Below are positions 1 to 8,466 of a stretch of 64,000 nucleotides of DNA, piece by piece (within the stretch, counting starts at the first letter, position 1; each line of letters begins with the position of its first letter). Location: positions 434,001 through 498,000 of the forward strand of contig NZ_JAINVF010000002.1 in assembly GCF_020400585.1 (NCBI RefSeq), in the 5' to 3' direction. The stretch is from Streptomyces sp. NK08204 (GTDB taxonomy: Bacteria; Actinomycetota; Actinomycetes; Streptomycetales; Streptomycetaceae). The translations under genes and the position numbers were made by a program. The notes below the pieces were generated by a model. It ran no database searches. It saw only the letters and a list, made by a program, of their open reading frames with translations, and was not told the origin of the DNA.

Positions 1-628
1 CACGGTGAGCGAAGAAGACGAGTGTGCTTGCCTCCGCCACGGCGAAACCGATGCCGGCGCCTTCCATGCCGAGGCGCGGCGCACCGGCGCGGCCGAACAC
101 CAGAAGGTAGGTGACGGCGAGGTTGACACAGAACACGAGGGCCGTGGCGGCCACGAGAATGCGGGTGCGCCCGATGCCCACGTACAACGAGCTGTAAGCG
201 AAGTTCAGGGCGAAGAACACGACGCCGAACACCCCGTACCGAAAGAAGTCCGCCATGGCCGCGGCGACGGCCGCGGAGTCGATGATCCGGTCGGCGTATG
301 CCTCGGTTCCCAGACGCAGGAAGAGTCCGATGCCGATCACCGTCGGAAGCACCAGGCGAATCGTACGGTCGAACGTCGCAGCAACTTCGTCCTCACGCTG
401 CTGACCGGTTCTCCGGGCGACGGCGATCTGCATCGCTCCGATCAGGCCGATCGCCGGGACGACGGCGACCTCGATCAGCGAATCGACAAATCCGATGGCC
501 GCCAGCTCGGCCGAGCCGATCCGTCCGAGGAACGCCGTGTCGGTGAACTGGATGGCCGCGTCGCCGATCTCGGCGCAGAGGATCGGCGCGGTCATCGTGC
601 GTACCACCCGCCCGAATTCCGGTGCCAC
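1..628 (-). CDS. MATE family efflux transporter, N-terminal part (runs off window)
   Basis: Membrane exporter of the multidrug and toxin extrusion (MATE) family, which moves organic cations or metabolites out using H+ or Na+ gradients. About 209 codons read from a GTG at 628 to the window edge. The opening stretch (TAPILCAEIGDAAIQFTDT, then AFLGRIGSAELAAIGF) is the typical first MATE helix and loop, and several further hydrophobic helices follow (LVLPTVIGIGLFL, FFRYGVFGVVFFALNF, ILVAATALVFCVNLAVTYLL). GGAAGG lies just ahead of the GTG; an ATG at 597-595 is an alternative start. It begins 30 bp after the amidinotransferase-fold gene and is probably the last visible gene of that operon, so it may export the operon's product. 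The substrate is unknown and the 3' part is missing. Confidence 0.85.
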   Translation of the reverse strand, partial: MAPEFGRVVRTMTAPILCAEIGDAAIQFTDTAFLGRIGSAELAAIGFVDSLIEVAVVPAIGLIGAMQIAVARRTGQQREDEVAATFDRTIRLVLPTVIGIGLFLRLGTEAYADRIIDSAAVAAAMADFFRYGVFGVVFFALNFAYSSLYVGIGRTRILVAATALVFCVNLAVTYLLVFGRAGAPRLGMEGAGIGFAVAEASTLVFFAHR

Positions 629-658
629 AGCCCTTCCGTTCCCGCCTTCAGGTCTGGT

Positions 659-1627
659 TCACAGCAGTGTGAATTCGTACGAGTACCGGTTCAGGTGCAT
701 GACCATGCAGGACAGCAGCGCCCCGCCCTTGTGGTACTCGGAAAGATTCAGGTAGCTCACTTCCATCGCATGCTCTGCGGCGATGTCCTCGAGCTTACGG
801 TTCTTGCGCAGCTCGAGCTGGTAGTCCTCGGTCCCCGCCTTCAGCTCGTGGATGTGAGATGAGTTCACGATGGTGTTGGCACACCTCACCGAGTTGCAGA
901 TGCCGGCGAAGCAGTGATCGTAGGAGACATCGATGATGTTGGTGCGTTTTTCAAGCTCGGCGACTTCCTCGCGCTCGAACAACTCTGTACAGACCAGTGT
1001 GTCCTCCCGGGTGATCGGGAAAATGGTGCAGTCGACATGGTAGAGGTACGGGTCCTTTTCGCGGACTTTGACGACATCCATGTCGAATACCTGTTCCATC
1101 CAGCTGTAGGTCTCCGGCTCGGAGCGCTGGCCGTATCCTCCGGCGTAGACGTTGCCGTGCAGGTGCTTGAGCTCGGCTTCCCCTTCGAATTTGTGCGGGG
1201 CGACATGCGTCTCGTACCCGAAAAGTTCGAAGAACCGTACGCCGACCTCGGTTTCGTCCCGCCGGGGCTCCGATGCGAAATTGGACACCACTACGGGCGT
1301 GCGTTCCAGGTGGGTCAGCACGATTCCGAGATTTCCTGTGAAGACCAGATCCTGCAGCCCATCGATCCGGGGGGTCGGGAGGATGCAGACGAGCGCATCA
1401 CCGGCCAGGAAACGGTACAGGTCGAGGAACTGGGCCATCGCCCTGCGCATGTCGGGCACCCGGTCCTGGGGCCGCAGCTCCTCCATCCACACGTTGTTGG
1501 CGGCTTCGGTGGAGTAGGAGAAAGGGGCGTTGAGGAGAAATGCGGGACGCTCCAGTTGCGTTGGGTTGCGCGGCTGGTACTGGGGATGGTCAGCCGGAGC
1601 TCCGGTGTCGATGATGGTGGACTGCAT
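659..1627 (-). CDS. Guanidine-modifying enzyme (DDAH / CtlX-like hydrolase)
   Basis: 322-residue protein of the amidinotransferase-fold superfamily (dimethylarginine dimethylaminohydrolase, arginine deiminase, citrulline hydrolase CtlX). Visible family features: FLLNAPFSYST..NNVWM near residues 30-48, FEGEAELKHL at 148-157, the catalytic-His motif YHVDC at 196-200 and a C-terminal nucleophilic Cys in GGALLSCMV (Cys307). These enzymes act on guanidino or ureido groups of arginine-like substrates through a covalent Cys adduct. The ATG at 1627 is chosen because AGGAG lies 6 nt upstream; an earlier in-frame start would add a 44-residue basic tail without homology. It starts 20 bp after the PSD-like gene stops and is followed by a MATE gene. 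Local GC is below that of the neighbouring chromosome. Exact substrate cannot be told from sequence. Confidence 0.8.
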   Translation of the reverse strand: MQSTIIDTGAPADHPQYQPRNPTQLERPAFLLNAPFSYSTEAANNVWMEELRPQDRVPDMRRAMAQFLDLYRFLAGDALVCILPTPRIDGLQDLVFTGNLGIVLTHLERTPVVVSNFASEPRRDETEVGVRFFELFGYETHVAPHKFEGEAELKHLHGNVYAGGYGQRSEPETYSWMEQVFDMDVVKVREKDPYLYHVDCTIFPITREDTLVCTELFEREEVAELEKRTNIIDVSYDHCFAGICNSVRCANTIVNSSHIHELKAGTEDYQLELRKNRKLEDIAAEHAMEVSYLNLSEYHKGGALLSCMVMHLNRYSYEFTLL

Positions 1628-1647
1628 CGCTGCTCCTGGGCAAGTGG

Positions 1648-2397
1648 CTAACGCGATGGGACGGCCCCCTTCCTCCTCTTCCTCTCCTTGATTTCGATGA
1701 CCGTGTCGATCCCTGCCTCGACATGGCAGTGAACGGGCTGTGTCGGCAGAAATTCCCACAATGGTGAGAGCGGTACGATGAGATCCACCTGAGAGCCGTA
1801 GCGGATCTGCGAGAATCGCCTTCCCTGGGCGACTGGCCAGTTCTGGCGCAGCCCGAAGGGAGTAATGGAGTCGACATCATAGTCGGCGACCTGGAGGATG
1901 AAATAAGACTGCCCGAGCTGCAGCGAGTCGATACGGTTCACGACGCGCTGATTCTGGTGGAGGTAGTCTGCTTCGTCGAGCGATATCCGAAGGTCGTCGA
2001 TAATGCTCTTCTCGACGCCGAGCATGGGACGGTTCGTCGTATCTACCGCATCGAGCAGCCAGTACGACAGACGCCCCGGATAACTTATGCGGTTCACGTG
2101 CACGTCGAAGAACGTCATGAAAATGCCGACGACGATGCTCCGGCTGTCGTAGCAGGGGTCGCGCAGGGCCTCGCGCAGCGAGTAGGGGCGCCCTTTGATG
2201 TCGACAAGACTCTCGTCGGGCCCCACCTCGTCCTGATAGAGGATCACCCCGTCCGCCGGCGCGAGGAAGTAGCTGATATCCGAATAGACTGGACGTACTG
2301 GGTCGCGGAAGAAATTATGCGACGAGAGCCAGCTCACCGGCTTGTCTCTGAACTGGGCGACGTCGCTCTCTATCCATTCTCGCAATTCCTTGGACAT
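1648..2397 (-). CDS. Phosphatidylserine decarboxylase-like pyruvoyl enzyme
   Basis: About 249 residues with the PSD fold landmarks: PADGVI (Asp49), GIFMTFFDVHVNR (His100) and the self-cleavage site YGSQVDLIVP, where Gly201-Ser202 would be processed to give a pyruvoyl cofactor; the classical site reads LGST. Family members decarboxylate phosphatidylserine, but relatives such as PsiD decarboxylate free amino acids. No membrane anchor is evident. Being first in a small operon with a guanidine-modifying enzyme and an exporter, it may act on a soluble amino acid or conjugate rather than on lipid (inference). The start is uncertain: ATG at 2397 has no clear ribosome site, and in-frame GTG and TTG codons lie up to 2436. 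GC drops to about 52% in parts of the gene. Confidence 0.8.
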   Translation of the reverse strand: MSKELREWIESDVAQFRDKPVSWLSSHNFFRDPVRPVYSDISYFLAPADGVILYQDEVGPDESLVDIKGRPYSLREALRDPCYDSRSIVVGIFMTFFDVHVNRISYPGRLSYWLLDAVDTTNRPMLGVEKSIIDDLRISLDEADYLHQNQRVVNRIDSLQLGQSYFILQVADYDVDSITPFGLRQNWPVAQGRRFSQIRYGSQVDLIVPLSPLWEFLPTQPVHCHVEAGIDTVIEIKERKRRKGAVPSR

Positions 2398-2664
2398 GTG
2401 GACCACACACACAGAGGTCTTCAGAGGCTGAGACAAACAGTGAGACTATGTGGAGTTCTCCCGTTCAGGCTACAACTCCCCAGGGCTTGGCCACAGGACA
2501 GGGCTTCGGTAAAGCGTCATGATGTCCTGTTCATGATCACGAGATCCTGGGCAGGGCGAGCGGCCGGCGGGCGTCCCGGGCGTTGTGATGTTGGCGCTCC
2601 CCGCGAGGCGAAGGGGGATGCCGATGGCGAGGCTGCGGCAGGTGGCCATGGCGCGAGGCGCGGT
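2398..2664. other. Intergenic stretch upstream of the PSD-like gene
   Basis: No convincing gene. A possible minus-strand promoter for the PSD-like operon has a -10-like CATAGT at 2450-2445. TCATGAT occurs twice (2518-2524 and 2531-2537) as a short direct repeat. Minus-strand reading of about 2570-2660 has protein-like composition but no family I recognise. Confidence 0.3.
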
Positions 2665-2800
2665 TCCGGTCCCGTGCCGGGCGCCTCGGTCAGCAGCCGG
2701 CGTACGACGTCCACGGCCCCGGCCTCCTCGGGTGCGGCAAAGGCGGGCCTGGCTTCCTCGGCGGCCTGCGCGTGACGACGGCGGAGGCGTCGCCGGAGGC
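2665..2800. repeat. Displaced internal fragment of treY (136 bp)
   Basis: This stretch matches 4602-4738 inside treY almost base for base and in the same orientation. I see a single substitution (gggtgcgg versus gggtacgg) plus a small difference with a 1-nt deletion near 2768-2773. In treY it encodes roughly residues 393-438. Here it is non-functional as treY and lies directly ahead of an ATPase domain whose native start it seems to have displaced. Confidence 0.95.
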
Positions 2801-2821
2801 CCCACCGCCCCCATTGCGCCC

Positions 2822-3367
2822 TTGCCGTCGGCTGTCCACGAAGACCTTGCCGAAGGCCACATCTTCGAGATGCGCTTCACCTCCTCCCCGCGCGGAGCCC
2901 GCCTCGCCCGAAGGCTGGCCGCCGTACGGCTGGACGCATGGGGTGTCCCGTACGGCACCGGACCGCACGACGACATCCTGCTGATCGTGGCCGAGCTGAC
3001 CTCGAACGCGGTCCGGCACGGTCGCGTCGCCGGCCGGGACTTCCACTTCCGTCTCCACGTCGTACCCGGCTCCGGGACCGTCCGCGTCGAGGTCACCGAC
3101 ACCCGCGCCGAGCGCCTCCCCAGGCGCCCCGCCGATCCCGCGGCCACCGGCACCGAGGAGACGGGCTGGGGGCTGCTCCTCGTGTCCCACCTGGCCGCCC
3201 GCTGGGATTGGAACCTGCGCCCGGACGGGCCGGGCAAGACGGTCTGGGCGGCGTACGCGCTCGTCCGAACTGGTCCGGCGGTACGCCGACTTCCCTCTCG
3301 GCGGAGTCGACTCCTAGGTGATCGCCGCGGCCGAACGCTTGGGAGTGGACCGCGGCGCGACGCTTGA
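2822..3367 (+). CDS. RsbW-like ATP-binding protein, probably rearranged at both ends
   Basis: The centre is a HATPase_c_2 domain like those of Streptomyces anti-sigma/serine kinase proteins (RsbW/SpoIIAB type): HIFEMRFTSSPRGARLARR, then the N-box ILLIVAELTSNAVRHG, then TGWGLLLVSHLAARW and GPGKTVWAAYAL. Homology runs from about 2830 to 3263. Upstream it abuts a copied treY fragment (to 2800); downstream the reading frame runs into the out-of-frame remains of a PIN toxin, giving a nonsense tail to 3367. No ribosome site supports any start: TTG 2822 and ATG 2870 are candidates, and the open frame extends back through the treY fragment to ATG 2585. The ATP-binding domain is intact, but expression is doubtful. 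Confidence 0.55.
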   Translation: MPSAVHEDLAEGHIFEMRFTSSPRGARLARRLAAVRLDAWGVPYGTGPHDDILLIVAELTSNAVRHGRVAGRDFHFRLHVVPGSGTVRVEVTDTRAERLPRRPADPAATGTEETGWGLLLVSHLAARWDWNLRPDGPGKTVWAAYALVRTGPAVRRLPSRRSRLLGDRRGRTLGSGPRRDA

Positions 3368-3428
3368 CCGCCGTCACTTCGGCGTCGTCCGCCCAATACA
3401 CGCATCGGCACTCACCCTCCTGCCCTGA
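3267..3428 (+). pseudogene. C-terminal remnant of a VapC-like PIN domain toxin
   Basis: Read from 3267 the frame gives ELVRRYADFPLGGVDS, a stop (TAG at 3315), then VIAAAERLGVDRGATLDRRH, FGVVRPIHASALTLLP and a natural stop at 3426-3428. That pattern (YADFPLG, D.SVIA.AERLG, ATLDRRHF..VRP) is the C-terminal half of VapC-type PIN ribonucleases. The first half and any antitoxin gene are absent and the TAG sits at the conserved VDASV position, so it is a dead fragment. It overlaps the tail of the ATPase frame. Confidence 0.8.
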
Positions 3429-3544
3429 CGGCAACCGGACCCGACAGCAACCCGCAACCACGGACGTCGACAGCGCACGGCCTCGCCGGGTGCGGCGGCG
3501 CGTCGGTGGTGGACGGTCGCCGACGGCCTCATGCAGCCCGCCCG

Positions 3545-5914
3545 TCAGGCATCCGTGACCCGCTCCAGCAACGCCACCGGCAGCCGCTCGAAAAGGTCCG
3601 CCACGCGCGCGTTCCCCGTGAACTCCCTCCCCGGCGTCAGCGTGTCCGTCCACCGCCCCGGCGGCAGCGACAGCCGTGTGTCCCGCCAGCCGCCTGACTC
3701 CGCGAGGCGCAGGGACAGGCGGGTGACGGCTGTGACCACCTCACTGGAGCGCACGAAGGCCGTGCAGTGCCGTGCCGCCGGGCCGTCGGCGGGCAGGGGT
3801 GCGTAGGTCGCCGTCGCGCCGAAGGCGGCGGGGCGGCGGGCGCGCAGGCGCAGTGCCGCAGTCGTCAGCGCGTCCTTCTCGCCGGGCGATGGGGGCGGAA
3901 ACGCCACCGGCCGCCGGTTGTCGGGGTCGACCAGGGCGCGGTACTCGCCCTCCGTGCCCTGGTAGACGTCCGGCACGCCCGGCATCGTCAGCTGCACCAG
4001 CGCGGTGCCCAGGACGTTCGCCCGGATGTGCGGTTCCAGAGTCTTCCGGAACGCCGCCACCCGCTCACCGGGCGGCCCGCACGGCCCCGCCGCCACGAAG
4101 GCCGCCACCGCGTCCTCGTACGGCGGCTCCTGCTCGGTCCAGCTGGTGTACATGCCCGCCTCGCGCACATGCTTCAGCAGCGCCTCCCGCACCCGTTCCT
4201 CCTCGGCGGGACCGAGCCCGAACACCGTCTGCCACGCCGCCCAGGCCAACTGCCCGTCCGGCACGCCCTCCTCGGCCAGGGTCACCTCCGCCAGCAGTTG
4301 CGCCCAGCGGCCGGGGCACTCGGTGAGCACGGCCAGGGCGGCCCGCACGTCGGCGCTGCGCTTGGTGTCGTGTGTGGAGACGACCGTGCCGGTGAGCGGC
4401 CAGTCGCGCTGCACGCGCCCGCAGTACGCGTGGAACCCCTCCGGTGACACGCCCGGGCGGCCCGGATCGCCGCCCACCTCGGTCGCCGACAGCAGCGGCA
4501 CGTAACGGTAGAAGGCGGTGTCCTCCACCGACTTGGCCCGCAGTGCCGACGCGGTCTGCGCGAACCGGGCGCGGAAGTCGTCCCGGGCGGCCCGGTCCTC
4601 CTCCGGTCCCGTGCCGGGCGCCTCGGTCAGCAGCCGGCGTACGACGTCCACGGCCCCGGCCTCCTCGGGTACGGCAAAGGCGGGCCTGGCTTCCTCGGCG
4701 GCCTGAGCGGTGACGACGGCGGAGGCGTCGCCGGAGGCGTACGGCCGGTACACGCGCAGTCGCACCAGCAGCTCTTCCAGTGCCGTGCGCAGCGCCCAGG
4801 GCGCCCGGTCGCGCAGCGTGAGGTCCGGTGAGGCGGCGCACAGCCGGGCCGCCACCCGGGTGAGCCGGTCCGTCTCCGTGGCCAGCTCGTGTCTGAGCAC
4901 CTCGTAGGCCGCGCGCCGCGCCGTGGACTCCCAGTCTCCGCCGCGGTCCGTCTGCGGGGCGGCGAACCTCCGGTACGCGGCGAGCAGTTCACCGGCCCCG
5001 TCCGGGTCGGTGAACAGTCCGTCGACGTGGCGCAGGGCGTCGTAGCCGGTGGTGCCCGCGACGGGCCAGGAGGCCGGCAGGTGTTCGCCGGAGGAGAGGA
5101 TCTTCTCCACGACCGTCCAGCATCCGCCGGTCGCCTCGTGCAGCCGCGCCAGGTAGCCGTCGGGGTCGGCGAGCCCGTCGGGGTGGTCGACGCGCAGTCC
5201 GTCCACCACGCCGTCCGCCAGCAGCTGGAGGATCTTGGCGTGGGTCGCGGCGAACACCTCGGGGTCCTCCACCCGTACCCCGATCAGCTGCGAGATGCTG
5301 AAGAAACGCCGGTAGTTCAGCTCGGTCCGGGCCAGCCGCCACCACACCGGGCGGTACCACTGCGCGTCCAGCAGCCGGGGCAGCGGCAGGTCCTCGGTGC
5401 CGGCGCGGAGCGGGAAGGCGTGGTCGTGGTAGCGCAGGACGTCCCCGTCGACCACCAGGTGTTCCAGCTCCGAGCCGAGCGGACCGCCGAGCACGGGCAG
5501 CAGCACGCGCCCGTCCTGCGCCTCCCAGTCGATGTCGAACCAGCGGGCGTACGGAGACCCGGGGCCCTCTCGCAGCACCTCCCACAGCGCGGGGTTGTAC
5601 CGGGGTGCCATCGCCATGTGGTTGGGCACGATGTCCAGCACCAGGCCCAGGCCGTGCTCGTGCGCGGTGTGCGCCAGCGCCCGCAGCCCTTCCTCGCCGC
5701 CCAGTTCCTCGCGTACGCGCGCGTGGTCGACGACGTCGTAGCCGTGGGCGGAGCCGGGGACGGCCTCCAGCACGGGGGACAGGTGCAGGTGCGAGACGCC
5801 GAGCGACGCCACGTACGGTACGGCCGCCGCCGCGGCGGCGAACGGGAACACGGGCTGGAGCTGCAGCCGGTAGGTGGCCGTGGGCACCCCCGGTCCGGGT
5901 CGCGCAGAAGTCAT
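3545..5914 (-). CDS. treY: Malto-oligosyltrehalose synthase
   Basis: 789-residue GH13 enzyme that converts the reducing-end alpha-1,4 bond of malto-oligosaccharides into an alpha,alpha-1,1 bond, forming maltooligosyl trehalose for TreZ to cleave. Landmarks: TATYRLQL at the N terminus, GYDVVDH, DIVPNHM near residues 94-100, VDGLRVDHPDGLADPDGYL with the nucleophile Asp, EKILSSGE and VAGTTGYD, and STHDTKRSADVRAAL. Length is usual for the family. The ATG at 5914 directly precedes TSARPGPGVPTATYRLQ. It follows glgX on the same strand after a 131-bp gap; treZ is not in the window. An internal segment is copied at 2665-2800. Confidence 0.97.
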   Translation of the reverse strand: MTSARPGPGVPTATYRLQLQPVFPFAAAAAAVPYVASLGVSHLHLSPVLEAVPGSAHGYDVVDHARVREELGGEEGLRALAHTAHEHGLGLVLDIVPNHMAMAPRYNPALWEVLREGPGSPYARWFDIDWEAQDGRVLLPVLGGPLGSELEHLVVDGDVLRYHDHAFPLRAGTEDLPLPRLLDAQWYRPVWWRLARTELNYRRFFSISQLIGVRVEDPEVFAATHAKILQLLADGVVDGLRVDHPDGLADPDGYLARLHEATGGCWTVVEKILSSGEHLPASWPVAGTTGYDALRHVDGLFTDPDGAGELLAAYRRFAAPQTDRGGDWESTARRAAYEVLRHELATETDRLTRVAARLCAASPDLTLRDRAPWALRTALEELLVRLRVYRPYASGDASAVVTAQAAEEARPAFAVPEEAGAVDVVRRLLTEAPGTGPEEDRAARDDFRARFAQTASALRAKSVEDTAFYRYVPLLSATEVGGDPGRPGVSPEGFHAYCGRVQRDWPLTGTVVSTHDTKRSADVRAALAVLTECPGRWAQLLAEVTLAEEGVPDGQLAWAAWQTVFGLGPAEEERVREALLKHVREAGMYTSWTEQEPPYEDAVAAFVAAGPCGPPGERVAAFRKTLEPHIRANVLGTALVQLTMPGVPDVYQGTEGEYRALVDPDNRRPVAFPPPSPGEKDALTTAALRLRARRPAAFGATATYAPLPADGPAARHCTAFVRSSEVVTAVTRLSLRLAESGGWRDTRLSLPPGRWTDTLTPGREFTGNARVADLFERLPVALLERVTDA
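4602..4738. repeat. Source copy, inside treY, of the fragment repeated at 2665-2800
   Basis: This copy is in frame within treY and codes for ordinary TreY residues, so it is taken as the parent of the duplicated piece about 1.9 kb away. Both copies have the same orientation. The borders show no flanking inverted repeats or target duplication that I can see. Confidence 0.9.
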
Positions 5915-6045
5915 GAAAGGGTACGTACCCAGCCCGCCTGCTTTCGTGTCATCACCCCGTGCACGGTCCCCCGTGAGCGGCTCGCCGGCCCCGCCTGCCT
6001 CCCGGGGTTCACCCGCCCGGCGTACGCTCTCGGCGGCGCGGCCCC

Positions 6046-8154
6046 CTACGCCGGGCGCTGCAGCACCGTGAGGCTGCGGTCCGGCAGGGTGATCCGGTCA
6101 CCCGCCCCGACCTTCGCTCCCCACCCAGGCGGCACCCCCTCGGGGCGGGCCGTGTCGACGACCACCTGCCACTGGCGGCCGTGGTCGACCGGCACCGCAA
6201 AGTCCAGCAGGCCGGGGGAGGCGTTGAACATCAGCAGGAAGGAGTCGTCGGTGACGCGCTCCCCGCGCGGGCCCGGTTCGGAGATCGCGTTGCCGTTCAG
6301 GAACACCGTGAGCGCGGACGCCCGCGCCGAGTCCCAGTCCCGCTGGGTCATCTCGCGGCCCTCGGGGGTGAACCAGGCGATGTCGGACAGCTCGTCGTGG
6401 ATGCCCTCCACCGGCCGCCCGTGGAAGAAGCGGCGCCTGCGGAGGACCGGGTGGTCCCGGCGCAGCCGGACCATCGCGCGTGTGAACTCCAGCAGCTCGC
6501 CGGGGGCCTCCGGCCAGCTGAGCCACGACACCTCGTTGTCCTGGCAATAGGCGTTGTTGTTGCCGCCCTGGGTGCGTGCGAACTCGTCGCCGTGACTGAT
6601 CATCGGCACGCCCTGGGACAGCATCAGCGTGGCGACGAAGTTGCGCATCTGCCGGGCGCGCAGCGCGAGCACGTGCGAGTCGTCGGTCTCACCCTCCACC
6701 CCGCAGTTCCAAGACCGGTTGTGACTCTCGCCGTCCCGGTTGTCCTCGCCGTTGGCCTGGTTGTGCTTGTGGTCGTACGAGACGAGGTCGCGCAGGGTGA
6801 AACCGTCGTGGCAGGTGACGAAGTTGATGGAGGCGAGCGGGCGGCGTCCGTCGTCCTGGTAGAGGTCGGAGGAGCCCGTCAGGCGGGACGCGAACTCCGC
6901 GAGGGTGCGCGGTTCGCCCCGCCACAGGTCCCGTACCGTGTCGCGGTACTTGCCGTTCCACTCGGTCCACAGCGGCGGGAAGTTCCCCACCTGGTAGCCG
7001 CCCTCGCCCACGTCCCAGGGCTCGGCGATCAGTTTCACCTGGGAGACCACCGGGTCCTGCTGCACCAGGTCGAAGAACGAGGACAGCCGGTCCACCTCGT
7101 GGAACTGCCGGGCGAGGGTGGCCGCGAGGTCGAAGCGGAAGCCGTCGACGTGCATCTCGGTGACCCAGTACCGCAGCGAGTCCATGATCAGCTGCAGGAC
7201 GTGCGGGGACCGCATGAGCAGCGAGTTCCCGGTGCCCGTGGTGTCCATGTAGTAGCGGGGATCGCCCGCGAGCCGGTAGTACGACGGGTTGTCGAGGCCC
7301 CTGAAGGACAGCGTCGGGCCCAGGTGGTTGCCCTCGGCGGTGTGGTTGTAGACGACGTCCAGGATGACCTCGATGCCGGCCTCGTGCAGTGCCCGGACCG
7401 CCGACTTGAACTCCAGGACCTGCTGACCGCGGTCGCCCCAGGAGGCGTACGCGTTGTGCGGGGCGAAGAAGCCGATGGTGTTGTAGCCCCAGTAGTTGCT
7501 CAGGCCCATGTCGACCAGGCGGTGATCGTCCACGAACTGGTGAACGGGCATCAGTTCGAGCGCTGTCACGCCCAGTTCGGTCAGGTGTTCCAGGACCGCC
7601 GGATGTGCGAGCGCCGCGTACGTGCCGCGCAGCTCCTCCGGCAGCCCCGGGTGACGCATGGTCAGACCCTTGACGTGGGCCTCGTAGATCACCGTGTGGT
7701 GGTACGCGGTACGCGGGGGCCGGTCGTCGCCCCAGTCGAAGTACGGGTTGATCACCACGGAGGTCATGGTGTGCGGCGCCGAGTCCAGGTCGTTGCGCCG
7801 CTCCGGCGCGCCGAAGTGGTAGCCGTACACCTCCTCTCCCCACCGCACGGCACCGCTGATCGCCTTCGCGTACGGGTCGAGCAGCAGCTTCGCGGAGTTG
7901 CAGCGCAGCCCGCGCGGGGGGTCGTACGGGCCGTGCACCCGGTACCCGTAGCGCTGGCCGGGCATCACGCCCGGCATGTACGCGTGCCGCACGAAGGCGT
8001 CACTCTCGCGCAGCTCCACGGCCGTCTCCGAGCCGTCGTCGCGCAGCAGACACAGTTCTACTCGGTCCGCGGCCTCCGTGAAGACCGCGAAATTGGTTCC
8101 GGCGCCGTCGTAGGTGGCGCCGAGCGGATACGCCTCGCCAGGCCAGACCTGCAT
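6046..8154 (-). CDS. glgX: Glycogen debranching enzyme GlgX/TreX
   Basis: GH13 isoamylase-type enzyme of about 702 residues that hydrolyses alpha-1,6 branches of glycogen, giving linear chains for TreY. It begins [17 protein letters not shown], followed by a CBM48 region, then [25 protein letters not shown] with the nucleophile Asp, [16 protein letters not shown] with the acid Glu, and [20 protein letters not shown]. The ATG at 8154 fits the start of conservation; an in-frame GTG at 8229 would add 25 poorly conserved residues and has no better ribosome site. It lies upstream of treY on the same strand, the usual actinobacterial trehalose/glycogen arrangement without treZ. Confidence 0.95.
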   Translation of the reverse strand: MQVWPGEAYPLGATYDGAGTNFAVFTEAADRVELCLLRDDGSETAVELRESDAFVRHAYMPGVMPGQRYGYRVHGPYDPPRGLRCNSAKLLLDPYAKAISGAVRWGEEVYGYHFGAPERRNDLDSAPHTMTSVVINPYFDWGDDRPPRTAYHHTVIYEAHVKGLTMRHPGLPEELRGTYAALAHPAVLEHLTELGVTALELMPVHQFVDDHRLVDMGLSNYWGYNTIGFFAPHNAYASWGDRGQQVLEFKSAVRALHEAGIEVILDVVYNHTAEGNHLGPTLSFRGLDNPSYYRLAGDPRYYMDTTGTGNSLLMRSPHVLQLIMDSLRYWVTEMHVDGFRFDLAATLARQFHEVDRLSSFFDLVQQDPVVSQVKLIAEPWDVGEGGYQVGNFPPLWTEWNGKYRDTVRDLWRGEPRTLAEFASRLTGSSDLYQDDGRRPLASINFVTCHDGFTLRDLVSYDHKHNQANGEDNRDGESHNRSWNCGVEGETDDSHVLALRARQMRNFVATLMLSQGVPMISHGDEFARTQGGNNNAYCQDNEVSWLSWPEAPGELLEFTRAMVRLRRDHPVLRRRRFFHGRPVEGIHDELSDIAWFTPEGREMTQRDWDSARASALTVFLNGNAISEPGPRGERVTDDSFLLMFNASPGLLDFAVPVDHGRQWQVVVDTARPEGVPPGWGAKVGAGDRITLPDRSLTVLQRPA

Positions 8155-8466
8155 GGACACGACTCTCGCAGGTCTGCCGTTCCGCCGGGGCGGCGTCGGC
8201 CGCGAGTCTCCCCGAAAGTTGTCCGTCACCGCTAAGGCCGTGCTTGCGTACGACGGTACGGTGCCCGCGGGCCTCGTAATCCTTGCGGTCCCCGGAAGCC
8301 CCCGGCTACCGGGAGTTCCCCGACCTCCCGGAAACGGGGGAACCTCCCGCGGCTCGCGTCCCTCTTACCGGCCGACCAGTGCGCACGGACCACTTGTGGA
8401 CCAGCCGTGTGCCGAACCAGTGGGGCAACACGTACTCCCGGGGACCGAGGGGAGTAGGGGGAAGAT
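8155..8466. other. Divergent intergenic region between glgX and the secreted amine oxidase pair
   Basis: No gene seen. It should hold promoters for both directions. An inverted repeat GTTCCCC (8315-8321) / GGGGAAC (8337-8343) with internal CCTCCCG may be an operator or a weak hairpin. The right end has a strong purine ribosome site (AGGGGGAAG) for the gene at 8467. Confidence 0.4.

Noticed and set aside
5..862. Long open frame on the plus strand at the left edge
   Set aside because: It is the shadow of the minus-strand MATE and amidinotransferase-fold genes; its protein is His/Arg/Asp-rich with no family pattern.
4889..6550. 553-codon plus-strand frame across treY and glgX
   Set aside because: Antisense to two clear GH13 genes; composition is typical of high-GC shadow frames.
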